This document shows positions 18,318-28,304 of a stretch of 64,000 nt of DNA, piece by piece. Numbering within the stretch: position 1 is the stretch's first letter; each line of letters opens with the position of its first letter. The position numbers and the translations under genes were made by a program. The notes beneath the pieces were generated by a model, which ran no database searches, was not told the DNA's origin, and saw only the letters and a program-made list of their open reading frames with translations. Source of the DNA: Legionella beliardensis (lineage in GTDB: Bacteria; Pseudomonadota; Gammaproteobacteria; Legionellales; Legionellaceae); the NCBI RefSeq assembly GCF_900452395.1, contig NZ_UGNV01000001.1, forward strand, positions 2,009,501 to 2,073,500, in the 5' to 3' direction.

Positions 18318-19310
18318 ATGAAATTAGCTACTCTAAAATCAGCACATAGCCGTGATGGTGAGCTTTGTGTCGTTGATAAGACATTAACTTCAGCAGTTAA
18401 AGTGAAACATATTGCACAAACCTTACAATTAGCTCTAGAAAATTGGGACACAGTAAAAGAAGCGCTTGCGGAAATTTCGCAAGCGCTTCATAACGGCGTG
18501 GCGGCTGATGCATTTCCTTATGTACCTAATCAATGGGCATCACCGCTTCCTAGAGCCTATCAATGGGCAGATGGCAGTGCTTATGTAAATCATGTTGAAT
18601 TAGTGCGTAAGGCACGTGGGGCTGAGATGCCCTCTAATTTTTGGACCGATCCTTTGCTTTATCAAGGCGGCTCAGATAGCTTTTTAGCGCCCACCGAAGA
18701 TATTTTAATGGCTGATGAAGATTATGGGATTGATTTTGAGGCAGAAATTGCTGTCATTACTGATGATGTTCCTATGGGCGTTAGCAAAGAAGATGCAGGA
18801 CAACATATTAAGCTTATTATGTTAGTTAATGATGTGTCTTTGCGTAATCTTATACCTGCTGAACTAGGTAAAGGCTTTGGCTTCTTTCAATCTAAGCCTT
18901 CCAGTAGTTTTTCACCTATTGCTTTAACACCTGACGAGTTAGGCACTTATTGGCGAGATAATCGTGTCCACTTACCTTTATTAAGTTTTTTAAACGGCAA
19001 GTTATTTGGCCAGCCTAATGCAGGCGTGGATATGACTTTTTCATTTGCTGATTTAATTGCCCATGCTGCTAAAACAAGAAAATTAACTGCTGGCACAATT
19101 ATTGGCTCTGGTACTGTTTCTAATACTGATCGCAGCCGAGGCTCATCTTGCATTGCTGAGAGAAGAATGCTTGAGTTATTAGAGCATGGCAAAGTTAGCA
19201 CACCATTTATGCGTTTTGGTGATGCTATCCGCATTGAAATGCTTGATGAACAAGGCCATTCTTTATTTGGCACTATTGAGCAAACTCTAATCCAATACAA
19301 AGGCCCCTAA
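18318..19310 (+). CDS. fumarylacetoacetate hydrolase family protein
   Basis: 330 residues. Hydrolyses fumarylacetoacetate to fumarate and acetoacetate, the last step of tyrosine breakdown. The family core is visible: FEAEIAVI with acidic metal ligands, LIMLVNDVSLRN, the GFGFFQSKPSSSFSPIALTPDEL segment and GTIIGSGTVSN. The N-terminal domain (1-100) is of the bacterial type. One base separates it from maiA. Assignment as fumarylacetoacetase rests on this operon, because the wider family also acts on other 2-oxo acids. Confidence 0.9.
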   Translation: MKLATLKSAHSRDGELCVVDKTLTSAVKVKHIAQTLQLALENWDTVKEALAEISQALHNGVAADAFPYVPNQWASPLPRAYQWADGSAYVNHVELVRKARGAEMPSNFWTDPLLYQGGSDSFLAPTEDILMADEDYGIDFEAEIAVITDDVPMGVSKEDAGQHIKLIMLVNDVSLRNLIPAELGKGFGFFQSKPSSSFSPIALTPDELGTYWRDNRVHLPLLSFLNGKLFGQPNAGVDMTFSFADLIAHAAKTRKLTAGTIIGSGTVSNTDRSRGSSCIAERRMLELLEHGKVSTPFMRFGDAIRIEMLDEQGHSLFGTIEQTLIQYKGP

Positions 19311-19311
19311 C

Positions 19312-19944
19312 GTGAAACTTTATGATTATTATCGCTCAACAGCAAGTTATCGAGTACGCATAGCATTGAATATAAAAAATATTAGCTATGAAACACTGTC
19401 TGTACATCTGGTAAATAATGGCGGGGAGCATCATCATGCTAGTTATTTAGCCTTAAATCCACAAGGCCTGGTTCCTACGTTAGATGAAAATGGGCATATA
19501 ATTAGTCAATCTTTAGCAATTATTGAGTATTTAGATGAAATTAACCCAACCCCCGCCCTCCTGCCACAAACTCCTTTAGGGCGTGCGCATGTACGCAGTT
19601 TAGCTTTAATGATTGCTTGTGATATACATCCCTTAAATAACCTACGTGTCCTTAATCGTCTACGCCATCAATTTAATGCAGAAGACGAGCAGGTAAAGTG
19701 TTGGTACCATCATTGGCTAAAAGAAGGCTTTGACGCGTTAGAGCGCCGTTTGCAAAGCATACCCCATAAAGGCCAGGTATGCTATGGTAGCGATATAACA
19801 CTTGCAGACATCTGTTTAGTACCGCAAGTTTTTAATGCCAAACGTTTTGGCTTTTCGCTAATTGAGTATCCTTTAATTAATAAAATTAATGCCTATTGTC
19901 TGTCTCTGCCAGCTTTTAAAGACGCAGCGCCAGCAGAATATTAA
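19312..19944 (+). CDS. maiA: maleylacetoacetate isomerase (zeta-class GST)
   Basis: 210 residues, standard for the family. It isomerises maleylacetoacetate to fumarylacetoacetate using glutathione. The zeta-GST active site is at the N-terminus (YYRSTASYRVRIALNIK), followed by the cis-proline loop NPQGLVPTLDENG and the glutathione-binding SQSLAIIEYLDE. A C-terminal helical domain has the DITLADICLVPQV motif. The start codon is GTG at 19312, directly after the upstream stop. Last gene of the operon; it abuts the convergent gene at 19945. Confidence 0.95.
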   Translation: MKLYDYYRSTASYRVRIALNIKNISYETLSVHLVNNGGEHHHASYLALNPQGLVPTLDENGHIISQSLAIIEYLDEINPTPALLPQTPLGRAHVRSLALMIACDIHPLNNLRVLNRLRHQFNAEDEQVKCWYHHWLKEGFDALERRLQSIPHKGQVCYGSDITLADICLVPQVFNAKRFGFSLIEYPLINKINAYCLSLPAFKDAAPAEY

Positions 19945-20343
19945 TTAACCAAAGACATGATAAGCATGTGTTAATAAAAGAATACCTATTATTCCGGCAA
20001 TAGCTGCTGTTACATACAAACTACCTATGCTAAATCGCTTAATTAAGTTTGCCATAAATTCAGGAACAGCAAGCCATAGAACGGCTTTTATTAAAATAAG
20101 CCAGGCGACAAGTGTTATTATTAAACCAAATCTCACTTCCCAAATATTATGAATTACAACCATAATTAGACCTAGTACCAGCGTCAAAGAAGCACTAACC
20201 ATAACTAATGCTCGGTTAGCTGTTAAATCCTTAAGCACGTTACGATAATAATCTGCACGTGCGATCATAACTATTGCCATAATTATCAAGTACAAACCTA
20301 AAACTTGCTCAATTAAAAAGCTATGTAAAGGGGTAGGAATCAT
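19945..20343 (-). CDS. four-helix integral membrane protein, unknown
   Basis: 132 residues with about four hydrophobic helices (roughly 10-28, 43-63, 71-92 and 108-126). No conserved catalytic residues or family motif were recognised. AAGGAGAG precedes the ATG. It is convergent with maiA with no gap and is preceded by the foldback repeat region, so it is probably monocistronic. Confidence 0.75.
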   Translation of the reverse strand: MIPTPLHSFLIEQVLGLYLIIMAIVMIARADYYRNVLKDLTANRALVMVSASLTLVLGLIMVVIHNIWEVRFGLIITLVAWLILIKAVLWLAVPEFMANLIKRFSIGSLYVTAAIAGIIGILLLTHAYHVFG

Positions 20344-20432
20344 TGTTTCTCTCCTTAAACAGTACTCATTTTCAAGTTTAGCATATGCTTTTAAATAAAA
20401 CTTTTAAAAACATATGACTTAGAAAACCCCGC

Positions 20433-20592
20433 TTCGGAGTCCTTATATTTCATGGCACTAGTGTTTGCTTGTCTTTAAAGCTTTTTCCAAACCGTTGAAG
20501 GGCATGGATGCCCTTCATCGAGCGACATGGATGTGTATAGCGGGTTTGGAAAAGGCTTTAAAGACAAGCAAACACGTGCTAAATACTCCGAA
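20433..20592. repeat. 160-bp foldback repeat with 33-bp stem
   Basis: A 33-bp arm at 20461-20493 (GTGTTTGCTTGTCTTTAAAG...) is repeated inverted at 20543-20575 with one C/T difference. The arms flank a 49-base loop that itself holds a 10-bp hairpin (TGAAGGGCAT-GG-ATGCCCTTCA, 20496-20517). Outside the arms, TTCGGAGT (20433-20440) pairs with ACTCCGAA (20585-20592). The surrounding gene-free stretch 20344-20738 shows nothing else. It looks like a MITE-type or structured dispersed element with no coding capacity. Confidence 0.85.
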
Positions 20593-20738
20593 TTAAGATT
20601 TAGAAAAGAATTTAATTACTTAATTAAAGCATAGCAAATGCCTAAGATTAATTAAAAAGTACCCCCTGTAATCAATGGACATGGTTGCAGACAAATAAAA
20701 TTTCCGCTAACGTTAAGAATTTAGTCATAAGATGAATT

Positions 20739-21962
20739 ATGAATTCCACCATAAAGGACTTACTTCTTTCCTTGCAAGAAAATCAACCAATCATGGTGGA
20801 GCAACTACACCAGTTTTGTGAAATTAATTCCGGCACTTACAATCAAACCGGATTACAAATCATGCATCAAAAATTGGTTGATGCCTTTCAGCCTCTAGCT
20901 GACAAAGTAGACTCTTTAAGTCTTCCTGGGGTAACTACCATGGATATGAAAGGGAATATCACAACGCTGCGAAGTGGTGATACCCTATTTATTCGTAAAC
21001 GGCCTAAACTTAAAAGACGTATATTATTAGCTGGCCATATGGATACTGTTTTCTCTATTAATCATCCTTTCCAAAAGCTAACCTTTATTAATGATAACCA
21101 CCTAAATGGGCCTGGGGTAGCTGATATGAAAGGCGGCTTAATTGTCATGCTACATGCACTTTCGGCATTTGAACAAACGAAGGAATCTAAATTAGTTGGC
21201 TGGGATGTTTTAATTAATGCTGATGAAGAAATTGGCTCCCCTGCGTCAAGCGCCCTTTTTAATGATTTAGCTAGCCATTACCAAGCTGGACTTGTGTATG
21301 AGCCTGCTATGGACAGCGATGGAACACTTGCAAAAAACCGTAAAGGTAGCGGTAAATTAACTCTTTTAGCTACGGGTAAAGCGGCGCATGCTGGAAGAGC
21401 ATTTTACGACGGCAGAAATGCGATATGCTATTTGGCTGAAGCCGTCACAGCGATTCATGCTTTAAATGGCAAGCGTGATGGCGTTACTATTAACGTAGGT
21501 AAAATTGCAGGCGGAACAGCATTAAATATAGTCCCGGAAAAAGCCATTGCTAAACTTGATGTACGCATTAGTCAGCCAAATGACGAATACTGGGTCAGAG
21601 ACGAACTTAATCAAATTATTCAAAACTTAAAACATCCTGATTATAGTTTAACAGTACATGGAAACTTTAACCGGCCTGTTAAGCGAGTAAGTGGTGGAAC
21701 GGAGCGTCTTTACCAAAGAATTAAAAGCGTAGGGCAAGCGCTTGGTCTTACGTTAAATTGGCAAGACAGTGGTGGCTGTTGTGATGGTAATAATTTAGCA
21801 GCCCAAGGATTACCGGTTATCGATACATTAGGTGTACGTGGCGGAAATATACATAGCGAAGATGAATTTATACTCATTGATAGCTTGGTTGAACGAGCTA
21901 GATTAAGTGCCCTTATTTTAATGGATTTAGCACAAGGAGGGCTTGAGGAGCTGATAATATGA
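20739..21962 (+). CDS. M20-family metallohydrolase heading the AST operon
   Basis: 407 residues, a co-catalytic dizinc enzyme of the carboxypeptidase G2/ArgE-like M20 group. Metal and catalytic residues are visible: His100 and Asp102 in AGHMDTV, Asp129 in GPGVADMKGG, Glu163-Glu164 in NADEEIGS, and a C-terminal IHSEDE with the last His ligand. The lid domain lies at about 200-310. M20 enzymes remove N-acyl groups or C-terminal glutamate. Its stop overlaps the astA start by 4 bp, so it is translationally coupled to arginine catabolism. It may supply a succinylglutamate-desuccinylase-like step, replacing the M14-type AstE; that is an inference. Confidence 0.88.
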   Translation: MNSTIKDLLLSLQENQPIMVEQLHQFCEINSGTYNQTGLQIMHQKLVDAFQPLADKVDSLSLPGVTTMDMKGNITTLRSGDTLFIRKRPKLKRRILLAGHMDTVFSINHPFQKLTFINDNHLNGPGVADMKGGLIVMLHALSAFEQTKESKLVGWDVLINADEEIGSPASSALFNDLASHYQAGLVYEPAMDSDGTLAKNRKGSGKLTLLATGKAAHAGRAFYDGRNAICYLAEAVTAIHALNGKRDGVTINVGKIAGGTALNIVPEKAIAKLDVRISQPNDEYWVRDELNQIIQNLKHPDYSLTVHGNFNRPVKRVSGGTERLYQRIKSVGQALGLTLNWQDSGGCCDGNNLAAQGLPVIDTLGVRGGNIHSEDEFILIDSLVERARLSALILMDLAQGGLEELII

Positions 21963-23077
21963 TATTATTTCGCTGTTCTCAAATGTCTGACATAGAAGCC
22001 ATTTATGAGCTGGCGCTGCATAGCGGCTTTGGGATAACTACCTTGCCTAAAGATAAAGACTTTTTACATGCTCGCGTTTCATTATCTTGTGCTTCTTTTA
22101 ATAAAGAAGTACAAAAGCCACAAAATGAATACTACCTTTTTGTGCTAGAAGATCTAGCGGCAAAAAAGATTGTGGGCACAGCAGCAATTGAAGCATTTAC
22201 AGGTTTTGAAACCCCTTTTTACTCTTATAAATTGTCTCTACGTACTCGCATCTCCCATTCTTTAAGTATCCGCAGTGATTACGAAGTTTTAAGTTTAGTT
22301 AATGATAATCAAAGACGTAGTGAACTATGTACGCTTTTTCTAGAACCTTCCTATCGAGTAGATGGTAATGGATTATTACTTTCTAAGGGTCGGCTTCTAT
22401 TTATGGCTCAATTTCCTCACCGCTTTGCTTCGACATTGATAGCGGAGATGCGTGGTATTTCTGATGAAGAGGGAAACTCACCATTTTGGGATAATGTCGG
22501 AAGGTATTTTTTCCATATGCCTTTTGCTGAAGCTGATCGATTAACTATTCTAACCAATAAGCAATTTATTGCTGACTTAATGCCACGTAACCCACTTTAT
22601 GTCAAATTATTAGCCCCAGAAGCACAAGAAGTCATAGGTCAACCACACCCTTCTAGCCGTCCGGCTCTCAAGATTTTGTTTAATGAAGGCTTTCGTTATA
22701 ATAATTATATTGATATCTTTGACGCAGGCCCTACGATTGAAGCACCCTGTCATGATATTAATACCATTGCAGCCAGTCAAATTTTTATAATCAAAAGCCT
22801 TAGTGATGAAGTGACAGGGCCGCGCTTTTTACTATCTAATAGTAAGTTAGACTTTAAAGCGACTATAAGCCACGCTATTTTTAATAATCAAACGGGTAAG
22901 TGCATTATCAGCAAAGAAACAGCTGAGTTATTACAAGTTAGAAAAAATGAGGCTATCCGCTTAGTGCCTTTGCAATTTGAACGGCTCGCCCCGTTTCCTA
23001 AAAACCCTGATAACAACCAATCTAATCTGTCTCATTGTAAAAAAAGAGATGAATCTTTACCGGAGCGTAATCAATGA
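21959..23077 (+). CDS. astA: arginine N-succinyltransferase
   Basis: Catalyses succinyl-CoA plus arginine to N2-succinylarginine, the first AST step. 372 residues, somewhat longer than the usual 340-350 because of a basic C-terminal tail after about 345. Family segments are clear: [15 protein letters not shown] at the start, [32 protein letters not shown], and the [14 protein letters not shown] segment near the C-terminus. Coupled upstream to the M20 gene and downstream to astD by 4-bp ATGA overlaps. Confidence 0.94.
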   Translation: MILFRCSQMSDIEAIYELALHSGFGITTLPKDKDFLHARVSLSCASFNKEVQKPQNEYYLFVLEDLAAKKIVGTAAIEAFTGFETPFYSYKLSLRTRISHSLSIRSDYEVLSLVNDNQRRSELCTLFLEPSYRVDGNGLLLSKGRLLFMAQFPHRFASTLIAEMRGISDEEGNSPFWDNVGRYFFHMPFAEADRLTILTNKQFIADLMPRNPLYVKLLAPEAQEVIGQPHPSSRPALKILFNEGFRYNNYIDIFDAGPTIEAPCHDINTIAASQIFIIKSLSDEVTGPRFLLSNSKLDFKATISHAIFNNQTGKCIISKETAELLQVRKNEAIRLVPLQFERLAPFPKNPDNNQSNLSHCKKRDESLPERNQ

Positions 23078-24564
23078 CTTTTGGTGTAAATGAAAATTTA
23101 AAAGGATGTCATTATTTAAACGGACATTGGCGAGCTGGGACTGGAGAAATGTTCACCTCCCAAAATCCTTTAAATGGCGACATTATTTGGCGTGGTACAC
23201 AAGCTAGTAAAGAAGAAGTTAATGAAGCGACTGAAGCAGCCCAGAGCGCTTTAGCAGCATGGTCTGACTTAAACGTAAATACGCGTAGCTCTTATTTACA
23301 AGCATTTGCAGAACAGGTGGATGCCAACCGTCAAACATTAATTGAGTTAATTGCCTTAGAAACAGGTAAGCCTTTATGGGAATCGGCAACTGAAGTTAAT
23401 TCAGTGATTGCTAAAATAAAAATTTCGATACAAGCTTATCAAGAAAGGACAGCTGATAAATGCACACCAACGCCAGAAGCTAATGCTTGCCTACGCTATA
23501 AACCACATGGTGTTGTCGCCGTCTTTGGTGCCTTTAATTTCCCGGCCCATTTAAGTAATGGTCATATCGTACCTGCCCTGCTCGCTGGCAATACTGTTGT
23601 TTACAAACCTAGTGAACTCGCTCCAGGCGTTGCTGAGTTCATTATGCAATGTTGGCATAATACTAACATCCCTGCCGGCGTTATTAATTGTGTTCAAGGT
23701 GCTAAAAGTACCGGTGAATATTTATTACAAGCCGATATACAAGGCGTATATTTTACAGGCAGTTATCAAGTAGGCAAGCTTATCCATCGTCATTTTAGCG
23801 AAAGACCTGAGGTCATTTTAGCGCTAGAAATGGGTGGTAATAACCCTCTAATTATTGATGATGTTAAAGAGATAGAGGCTGCTGTTTATCAGACTATTTT
23901 ATCGACTATCATTACCGCAGGGCAACGTTGTAGCTGCGCTCGCCGTGTTATCATTAAAGACAACGCCTTTGGTGATGACTTCTTAAACCTGCTTATTACC
24001 AGTTTTAAAAAAATAAAAGTAGGCGGCTTTACTGACAAGCCTGAACCATTTATGGGACCTGTTATTAGTTACGAACACGCAATTCACCATTTAAAAGCAC
24101 AAGAAAATCTCATCAAACTAGGCGGTAACCCTTTATTAAAAATGTCACTATTGGCCGAAAATTCAGGATTACTCTCCCCGGCCTTAATTGATATGACTAC
24201 GGTAGCAAACCCGCCTGATGAAGAAATCTTTGCACCCTTAGTACAAATTTATCGTTATCAGCACTTTGAAGATGCGCTAAACATTGCTAATCAAACGCGC
24301 TATGGTTTAGCAGCGGGATTATTCAGTGATAGTAAGGTACAGTTTGACCAATTTTATAAAACAGTGCGTGCAGGCCTAATTAATTGGAACAGAGCAACAA
24401 CGGGCGCCAGTAGCAGCTTGCCATTTGGTGGTATCGGATGTAGTGGTAATCATCGCCCGAGCGCTTATTTTGCAGCAGATTATTGTGCATACCCTATTGC
24501 AAGCTTAGAGCAGCCTCTTTTAGCAAAACCTGCACAACTATTACCTGGCATAGCGTTAGGATAA
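23074..24564 (+). CDS. astD: succinylglutamate-semialdehyde dehydrogenase
   Basis: NAD-dependent aldehyde dehydrogenase of 496 residues, oxidising N-succinylglutamate 5-semialdehyde to N-succinylglutamate. The ALDH core is complete: [22 protein letters not shown], the general-base Glu in [11 protein letters not shown], and the nucleophile Cys in [10 protein letters not shown]. The N-terminal YLNGHW and the [11 protein letters not shown] segment are typical of AstD rather than other ALDHs. It overlaps astA by 4 bp and is followed 7 bp later by astB. Confidence 0.95.
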   Translation: MTFGVNENLKGCHYLNGHWRAGTGEMFTSQNPLNGDIIWRGTQASKEEVNEATEAAQSALAAWSDLNVNTRSSYLQAFAEQVDANRQTLIELIALETGKPLWESATEVNSVIAKIKISIQAYQERTADKCTPTPEANACLRYKPHGVVAVFGAFNFPAHLSNGHIVPALLAGNTVVYKPSELAPGVAEFIMQCWHNTNIPAGVINCVQGAKSTGEYLLQADIQGVYFTGSYQVGKLIHRHFSERPEVILALEMGGNNPLIIDDVKEIEAAVYQTILSTIITAGQRCSCARRVIIKDNAFGDDFLNLLITSFKKIKVGGFTDKPEPFMGPVISYEHAIHHLKAQENLIKLGGNPLLKMSLLAENSGLLSPALIDMTTVANPPDEEIFAPLVQIYRYQHFEDALNIANQTRYGLAAGLFSDSKVQFDQFYKTVRAGLINWNRATTGASSSLPFGGIGCSGNHRPSAYFAADYCAYPIASLEQPLLAKPAQLLPGIALG

Positions 24565-24571
24565 ACAAACG

Positions 24572-25942
24572 ATGACGGTATATGAGTTAAATATTGATGG
24601 ATTAGTTGGCCCAAACCATAATTACGCTGGACTATCAGCGGGGAATATCGCCTCAACTACGAATGCTTTAAGCATAGCTAATCCGCAAGCTGCGGCTTTG
24701 CAGGGATTACAAAAAATGCAAATGCTGCATAATATGGGCATTAAACAAGCGATACTGCCACCTCACCAACGACCCAATTTTAATTTATTAACCCAATTAG
24801 GTTTTGATGGTTCACCAGAGCAGCAAATTAATACTGCCGCAAAAATTGCCCCGGAGTTACTTGCTGCTTGTTATTCAGCTTCTAGTATGTGGTCAGCTAA
24901 TGCAGCAACAGTATCTGCAAGTCTCGATTGCGCTGATAATCATGTTCATTTCACAGCAGCTAACTTAATTAGTAATTTACACCGACATCAAGAAGCGCCT
25001 TTCTCAGAAAAACTTCTCCAGAAAATTTTTGCTGATGAGCGCTATTTTCACCATCATGCTGCCTTGCCTAAGAGTTTAGTTACCAGTGATGAAGGCGCTG
25101 CCAATCACAGCCGTTTATGCAAAACACACAGCAGCCCAGGCACTAGCCTGTTTGTTTATAGCAAAAAAGCCATGCAGCCAGATGATATCACGTATCAACC
25201 ACGCCGCTATCCAGCAAGACAAACGCTAGAAGCCTCAGAAGCAATCGCACGCGCTCATTTATTAAATCCTAAGCACATTGTATTTGCACGCCAGAATCCT
25301 ACCGTAGTTGATCAAGGGGTTTTTCACAATGATGTCATTGCAGTCGCTAATGAGCATGTGTTATTGATTCATGAAAGTGCTTTTTTAAATCAACAGGCTG
25401 TTTTAGATGAATTAGAATTAAAAACTAATTTTCTACAGGTAATTGAGGTCAAAGAAAATCAGCTTAGTGTAACCGATGCAGTGTCCACTTATTTATTTAA
25501 TTCACAGCTTATTACCTTGCCTGATGATTCTATGATGCTTATTGCGCCTTCAGAATGTGAAATTAATTCGCAAGTACGACAATTTATCGCAGAACTTATT
25601 ACTGATAAAAATAACCCTATTAATCAAGTTTATTTCCTTGATTTAAAACAAAGCATGCGCAATGGTGGCGGGCCTGCTTGCCTGCGATTACGTGTCCCAC
25701 TGACCACTTATGAATTACAAGCGATGCATCAAGGTGTTTTGCTAACTGATACATTATTTACTCAATTAGAATCTTGGATTTATCGACACTATCGGACAGA
25801 GCTACAAAGTAAAGATTTAGCAGACTTTAAGTTAGTTAATGAAATTTACACCGCCTTAGATGAGTTAACCGAGCTACTTAACTTAGGATCAATTTATCCA
25901 TTTCAACAAGAGAATTCGGTATTATGCTCTGGAAAAGTTTAG
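24572..25942 (+). CDS. astB: N-succinylarginine dihydrolase
   Basis: Hydrolyses succinylarginine to succinylornithine, CO2 and two ammonia, 456 residues. The start [21 protein letters not shown] is the AstB signature. The C-terminal [16 protein letters not shown] holds the catalytic cysteine of this guanidine-modifying fold, and [16 protein letters not shown] carries the catalytic histidine. Its end overlaps the next gene by 19 bp. In the classical operon AstC (transaminase) would act next; no astC is visible here. Confidence 0.95.
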   Translation: MTVYELNIDGLVGPNHNYAGLSAGNIASTTNALSIANPQAAALQGLQKMQMLHNMGIKQAILPPHQRPNFNLLTQLGFDGSPEQQINTAAKIAPELLAACYSASSMWSANAATVSASLDCADNHVHFTAANLISNLHRHQEAPFSEKLLQKIFADERYFHHHAALPKSLVTSDEGAANHSRLCKTHSSPGTSLFVYSKKAMQPDDITYQPRRYPARQTLEASEAIARAHLLNPKHIVFARQNPTVVDQGVFHNDVIAVANEHVLLIHESAFLNQQAVLDELELKTNFLQVIEVKENQLSVTDAVSTYLFNSQLITLPDDSMMLIAPSECEINSQVRQFIAELITDKNNPINQVYFLDLKQSMRNGGGPACLRLRVPLTTYELQAMHQGVLLTDTLFTQLESWIYRHYRTELQSKDLADFKLVNEIYTALDELTELLNLGSIYPFQQENSVLCSGKV

Positions 25943-26670
25943 CTGGACGGTGTATTTATCGCTCGGATAATATGCGAGTCTTTGATAATTATTTTTTTCG
26001 CTGGCTAAAATTTAATAGCAATGCTTTTCAAAGTTTACTAAACAAACATGCACCTCATAGGCCTGCGCTTAATTATGTCAAAGCACTAACTTTCGCTGCT
26101 CGACAGCTTCCTGGAGACACGTGCATGCTGGGTTTAGGTGGCGCAAGTGTCGCGCATACACTAGCTCCTAGACTTCACTCAGGCACACTAACGGCAGTAG
26201 AAATGAATGCAGAAGTTATTGATGTAGCAACACATTATTTTATGGTCGATAAGTTAAAAAACCTCGTTATCGTTCATGATGAGGCGCATCATTTCATTAA
26301 GCATTGCCAACAAAATTTTAAACACCTTCTTATTGATATATCAGACGCTAATAGCTTTCCCTCTTCCTGTAACAATAAAGAATTTTTTATTCATTGTGCG
26401 CGCTTAATTTCTAATCAAGGAATACTAGCCATCAATATAGCCAATGCTTATGAACATCAAGCTATTTTTTCTATGTTACAGCAACAGTTCGGTAATAATA
26501 TTATTACAATTCCTGTTAAGCGCTGCGTCAATATTATTTTTATTGCAACGTTTAAAGATAATTTTAATCATTTAATCCATTATTTTAAGAACACAAAAGA
26601 AGTGAAACAATTAATATGGGATAAAAAATGGGGCTGTATGGCTAACTTACGTTATGGCACATTTTTCTAG
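25924..26670 (+). CDS. spermidine-synthase-like (PABS fold) protein
   Basis: 248 residues. The Rossmann core has [16 protein letters not shown], then [20 protein letters not shown] and [24 protein letters not shown], which follow the order of the spermidine-synthase/PABS family. The N-terminal beta domain is much reduced. The usual D-A-R after the fourth strand is DEAHHF here. It could be an aminopropyltransferase or a related enzyme with another substrate. It overlaps astB by 19 bp and is the last gene of the AST operon, linking arginine or polyamine metabolism by position. Confidence 0.72.
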   Translation: MLWKSLAGRCIYRSDNMRVFDNYFFRWLKFNSNAFQSLLNKHAPHRPALNYVKALTFAARQLPGDTCMLGLGGASVAHTLAPRLHSGTLTAVEMNAEVIDVATHYFMVDKLKNLVIVHDEAHHFIKHCQQNFKHLLIDISDANSFPSSCNNKEFFIHCARLISNQGILAINIANAYEHQAIFSMLQQQFGNNIITIPVKRCVNIIFIATFKDNFNHLIHYFKNTKEVKQLIWDKKWGCMANLRYGTFF

Positions 26671-26689
26671 TTTTTATTGCTGTCCTGCA

Positions 26690-26762
26690 TTTAAGCAAGC
26701 ATGGCCTGGGTGCAGGTCCAAAGAACCTAAACCTGGGTTGCACTGCGTTTCACCCAGGCTAC
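26690..26762. repeat. dispersed repeat shared with 51655-51719
   Basis: The 37-base core at 26726-26762 (CCTAAACCTGGGTTGCACTG...) matches 51683-51719 with three differences, and upstream GGTGCAGG-type sequence is also related. CCTGGGT and ACCCAGG within it are inverted copies, so it can form a hairpin. Non-coding. Confidence 0.7.
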
Positions 26763-26804
26763 TTGCTTCGTTTCACACAAGCTACCTGATCCCTACCACA
26801 TCAA

Positions 26805-26951
26805 TGGATACCGCGGTCAAGCCGCGGTAATTCGGGTTTTTCTTTTTTACTTAAACTCATTTTACTGCCGTGATTTCCGGTTTTTCTTTTTTACTTAAAT
26901 TGGTTTTTACTGCCTTAAGTTTGAAATACCGTGGCTTGACCGCGGTATCCA
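26805..26951. repeat. inverted-repeat element with 25-bp ends (TACCG family)
   Basis: TGGATACCGCGGTCAAGCCG... at 26805-26829 is repeated inverted at 26927-26951, 25 bp with one difference, and each arm is itself palindromic. Between them the sequence GGTTTTTCTTTTTTACTTAAA occurs twice (starting near 26835 and 26879), so the interior has been duplicated. The unit is related to the one at 100-126. Confidence 0.75.
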
Positions 26952-26987
26952 TCCTTACGCCACCGCAGAATATCACAGTAAGGTAAG

Positions 26988-27012
26988 TTGGGCTGCACTT
27001 CGTGTAACCCAA
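26988..27012. repeat. short TTGGG...CCCAA hairpin downstream of frr
   Basis: TTGGGCT and AACCCAA at the ends of 26988-27012 pair (7 bp with one G-U) around an 11-base loop. It sits immediately after the frr stop on the minus strand. There is no T-tract, so it is more likely a repeat unit than an intrinsic terminator, although it may have some terminating effect. Confidence 0.4.
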
Positions 27013-27019
27013 TCAACCT

Positions 27020-27577
27020 TTAAATTTCCATTAAATCCTTTTCTTTATCGCTTAAAACTGAATCCACTTCGCCTATGTATTTGTCTGTTAATTTCTGAAC
27101 AACTTCATTAGCTCTGCGCTCATCATCTTCAGAGATTGATTTTTCTTTAACCAGCTCTTTAAGATGAGTATTTGCATCACGACGAATATTACGAATAGCG
27201 ACTTTACCTTGCTCGCCTTCAGCACGGACAACACGAATTAACTCTTTACGTCGCTCTTCTGTTAAAGGAGGCATTGGGACACGGATTGCAGTGCCTGCTG
27301 AAGCAGGGTTTAAACCTAAATCAGAGTTTAAAATTGCTTTTTCAATAGCAGCCACCATGGGTTTTTCCCAAGGAGTAATTAAAAGAGTACGGGCATCACT
27401 CGCTGTGATATTGGCAACTTGATTTAATGGCATCGGATTGCCATAGTAATCAACTTGAATATGATCTAATAAACTGGCATTGGCTCGCCCTGTTCTGATT
27501 TTTGTTAGATCATGTTTTAAAGTTTCAACCGTTTTTTTCATCCGCTTCTCAGCGTCCTGCTTAATGTCATTAATCAT
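27020..27577 (-). CDS. frr: ribosome recycling factor
   Basis: Splits the post-termination ribosome together with EF-G. From the ATG at 27577 the protein is 185 residues, exactly the family length; five extra in-frame residues upstream are not needed. GGAG lies nine bases before this ATG, inside the end of pyrH, and the genes overlap by 8 bp. Family segments are clear: [41 protein letters not shown], and [14 protein letters not shown]-like (here [15 protein letters not shown]). Confidence 0.97.
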   Translation of the reverse strand: MINDIKQDAEKRMKKTVETLKHDLTKIRTGRANASLLDHIQVDYYGNPMPLNQVANITASDARTLLITPWEKPMVAAIEKAILNSDLGLNPASAGTAIRVPMPPLTEERRKELIRVVRAEGEQGKVAIRNIRRDANTHLKELVKEKSISEDDERRANEVVQKLTDKYIGEVDSVLSDKEKDLMEI

Positions 27578-28304
27578 GATTTGCTCCAACAATAGTACCT
27601 ATGTGTTCGCCAAGCACAATTTTTCGCAGTGCATGGGGCGCGCTCATATTAAACACTTGCAATGGCATATTATGTTCTTCACACAAACAAATTGCAGTTG
27701 AATCCATTACTTTTAAGCCATCACTTAGTATCTGTTTATACGTTAAAAATTCATAGCGCTTAGCTTTATCATTCTTAACAGGATCGTCTGAATAAATACC
27801 ATCAACTTTGGTCGCCTTTAACACAACATCTGCACCCACCTCAATGGCACGCAAACAGGCTGCTGTATCTGTTGTGAAAAACGGATTGCCAGTTCCTGCA
27901 GCAAAAATAACCACATGTTTGTCTCGCAAATGGGTTATCGCTTTGCGGCGATGATAAGGATCAACAACACCAAGCATAGGTATAGCTGACATTATCCGAG
28001 CAGGTAAATCAATTCGCTCCATTGAATCTCGCATAGCAAGCGCATTCATTAGTGTGGCTAACATACCCATATGATCACCAGTCACACGTCCTAAGCCTGC
28101 CTCAGATAACGCTTTACCTCGAAATAAATTACCACCGCCAACAACTACGCCAACTTCGACACCTATTGATATTAATTCAGCAACCTCGTTAGCAATACGA
28201 TCCAAAACCATTGGATCGATGCCAAACTGCGAATTTCCCATCAACGCTTCGCCGCTATACTTTAATAAAATACGTTTGTATTTTAGCTGATTCTCATTAC
28301 TCAT
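27570..28304 (-). CDS. pyrH: UMP kinase
   Basis: Phosphorylates UMP to UDP in pyrimidine synthesis, 244 residues. The amino-acid-kinase fold shows [14 protein letters not shown] at the N-terminus, [29 protein letters not shown] and [15 protein letters not shown]. The start overlaps the tsf stop by one base (TAATG), and frr follows with an 8-bp overlap, so the tsf-pyrH-frr order is translationally coupled. Confidence 0.98.
   Translation of the reverse strand: MSNENQLKYKRILLKYSGEALMGNSQFGIDPMVLDRIANEVAELISIGVEVGVVVGGGNLFRGKALSEAGLGRVTGDHMGMLATLMNALAMRDSMERIDLPARIMSAIPMLGVVDPYHRRKAITHLRDKHVVIFAAGTGNPFFTTDTAACLRAIEVGADVVLKATKVDGIYSDDPVKNDKAKRYEFLTYKQILSDGLKVMDSTAICLCEEHNMPLQVFNMSAPHALRKIVLGEHIGTIVGANHD

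Noticed and set aside
20461-20575. CRISPR-like or attachment-site interpretation of the foldback
   Set aside because: There are only two inverted arms, no repeated spacers, and no integrase or tRNA nearby.
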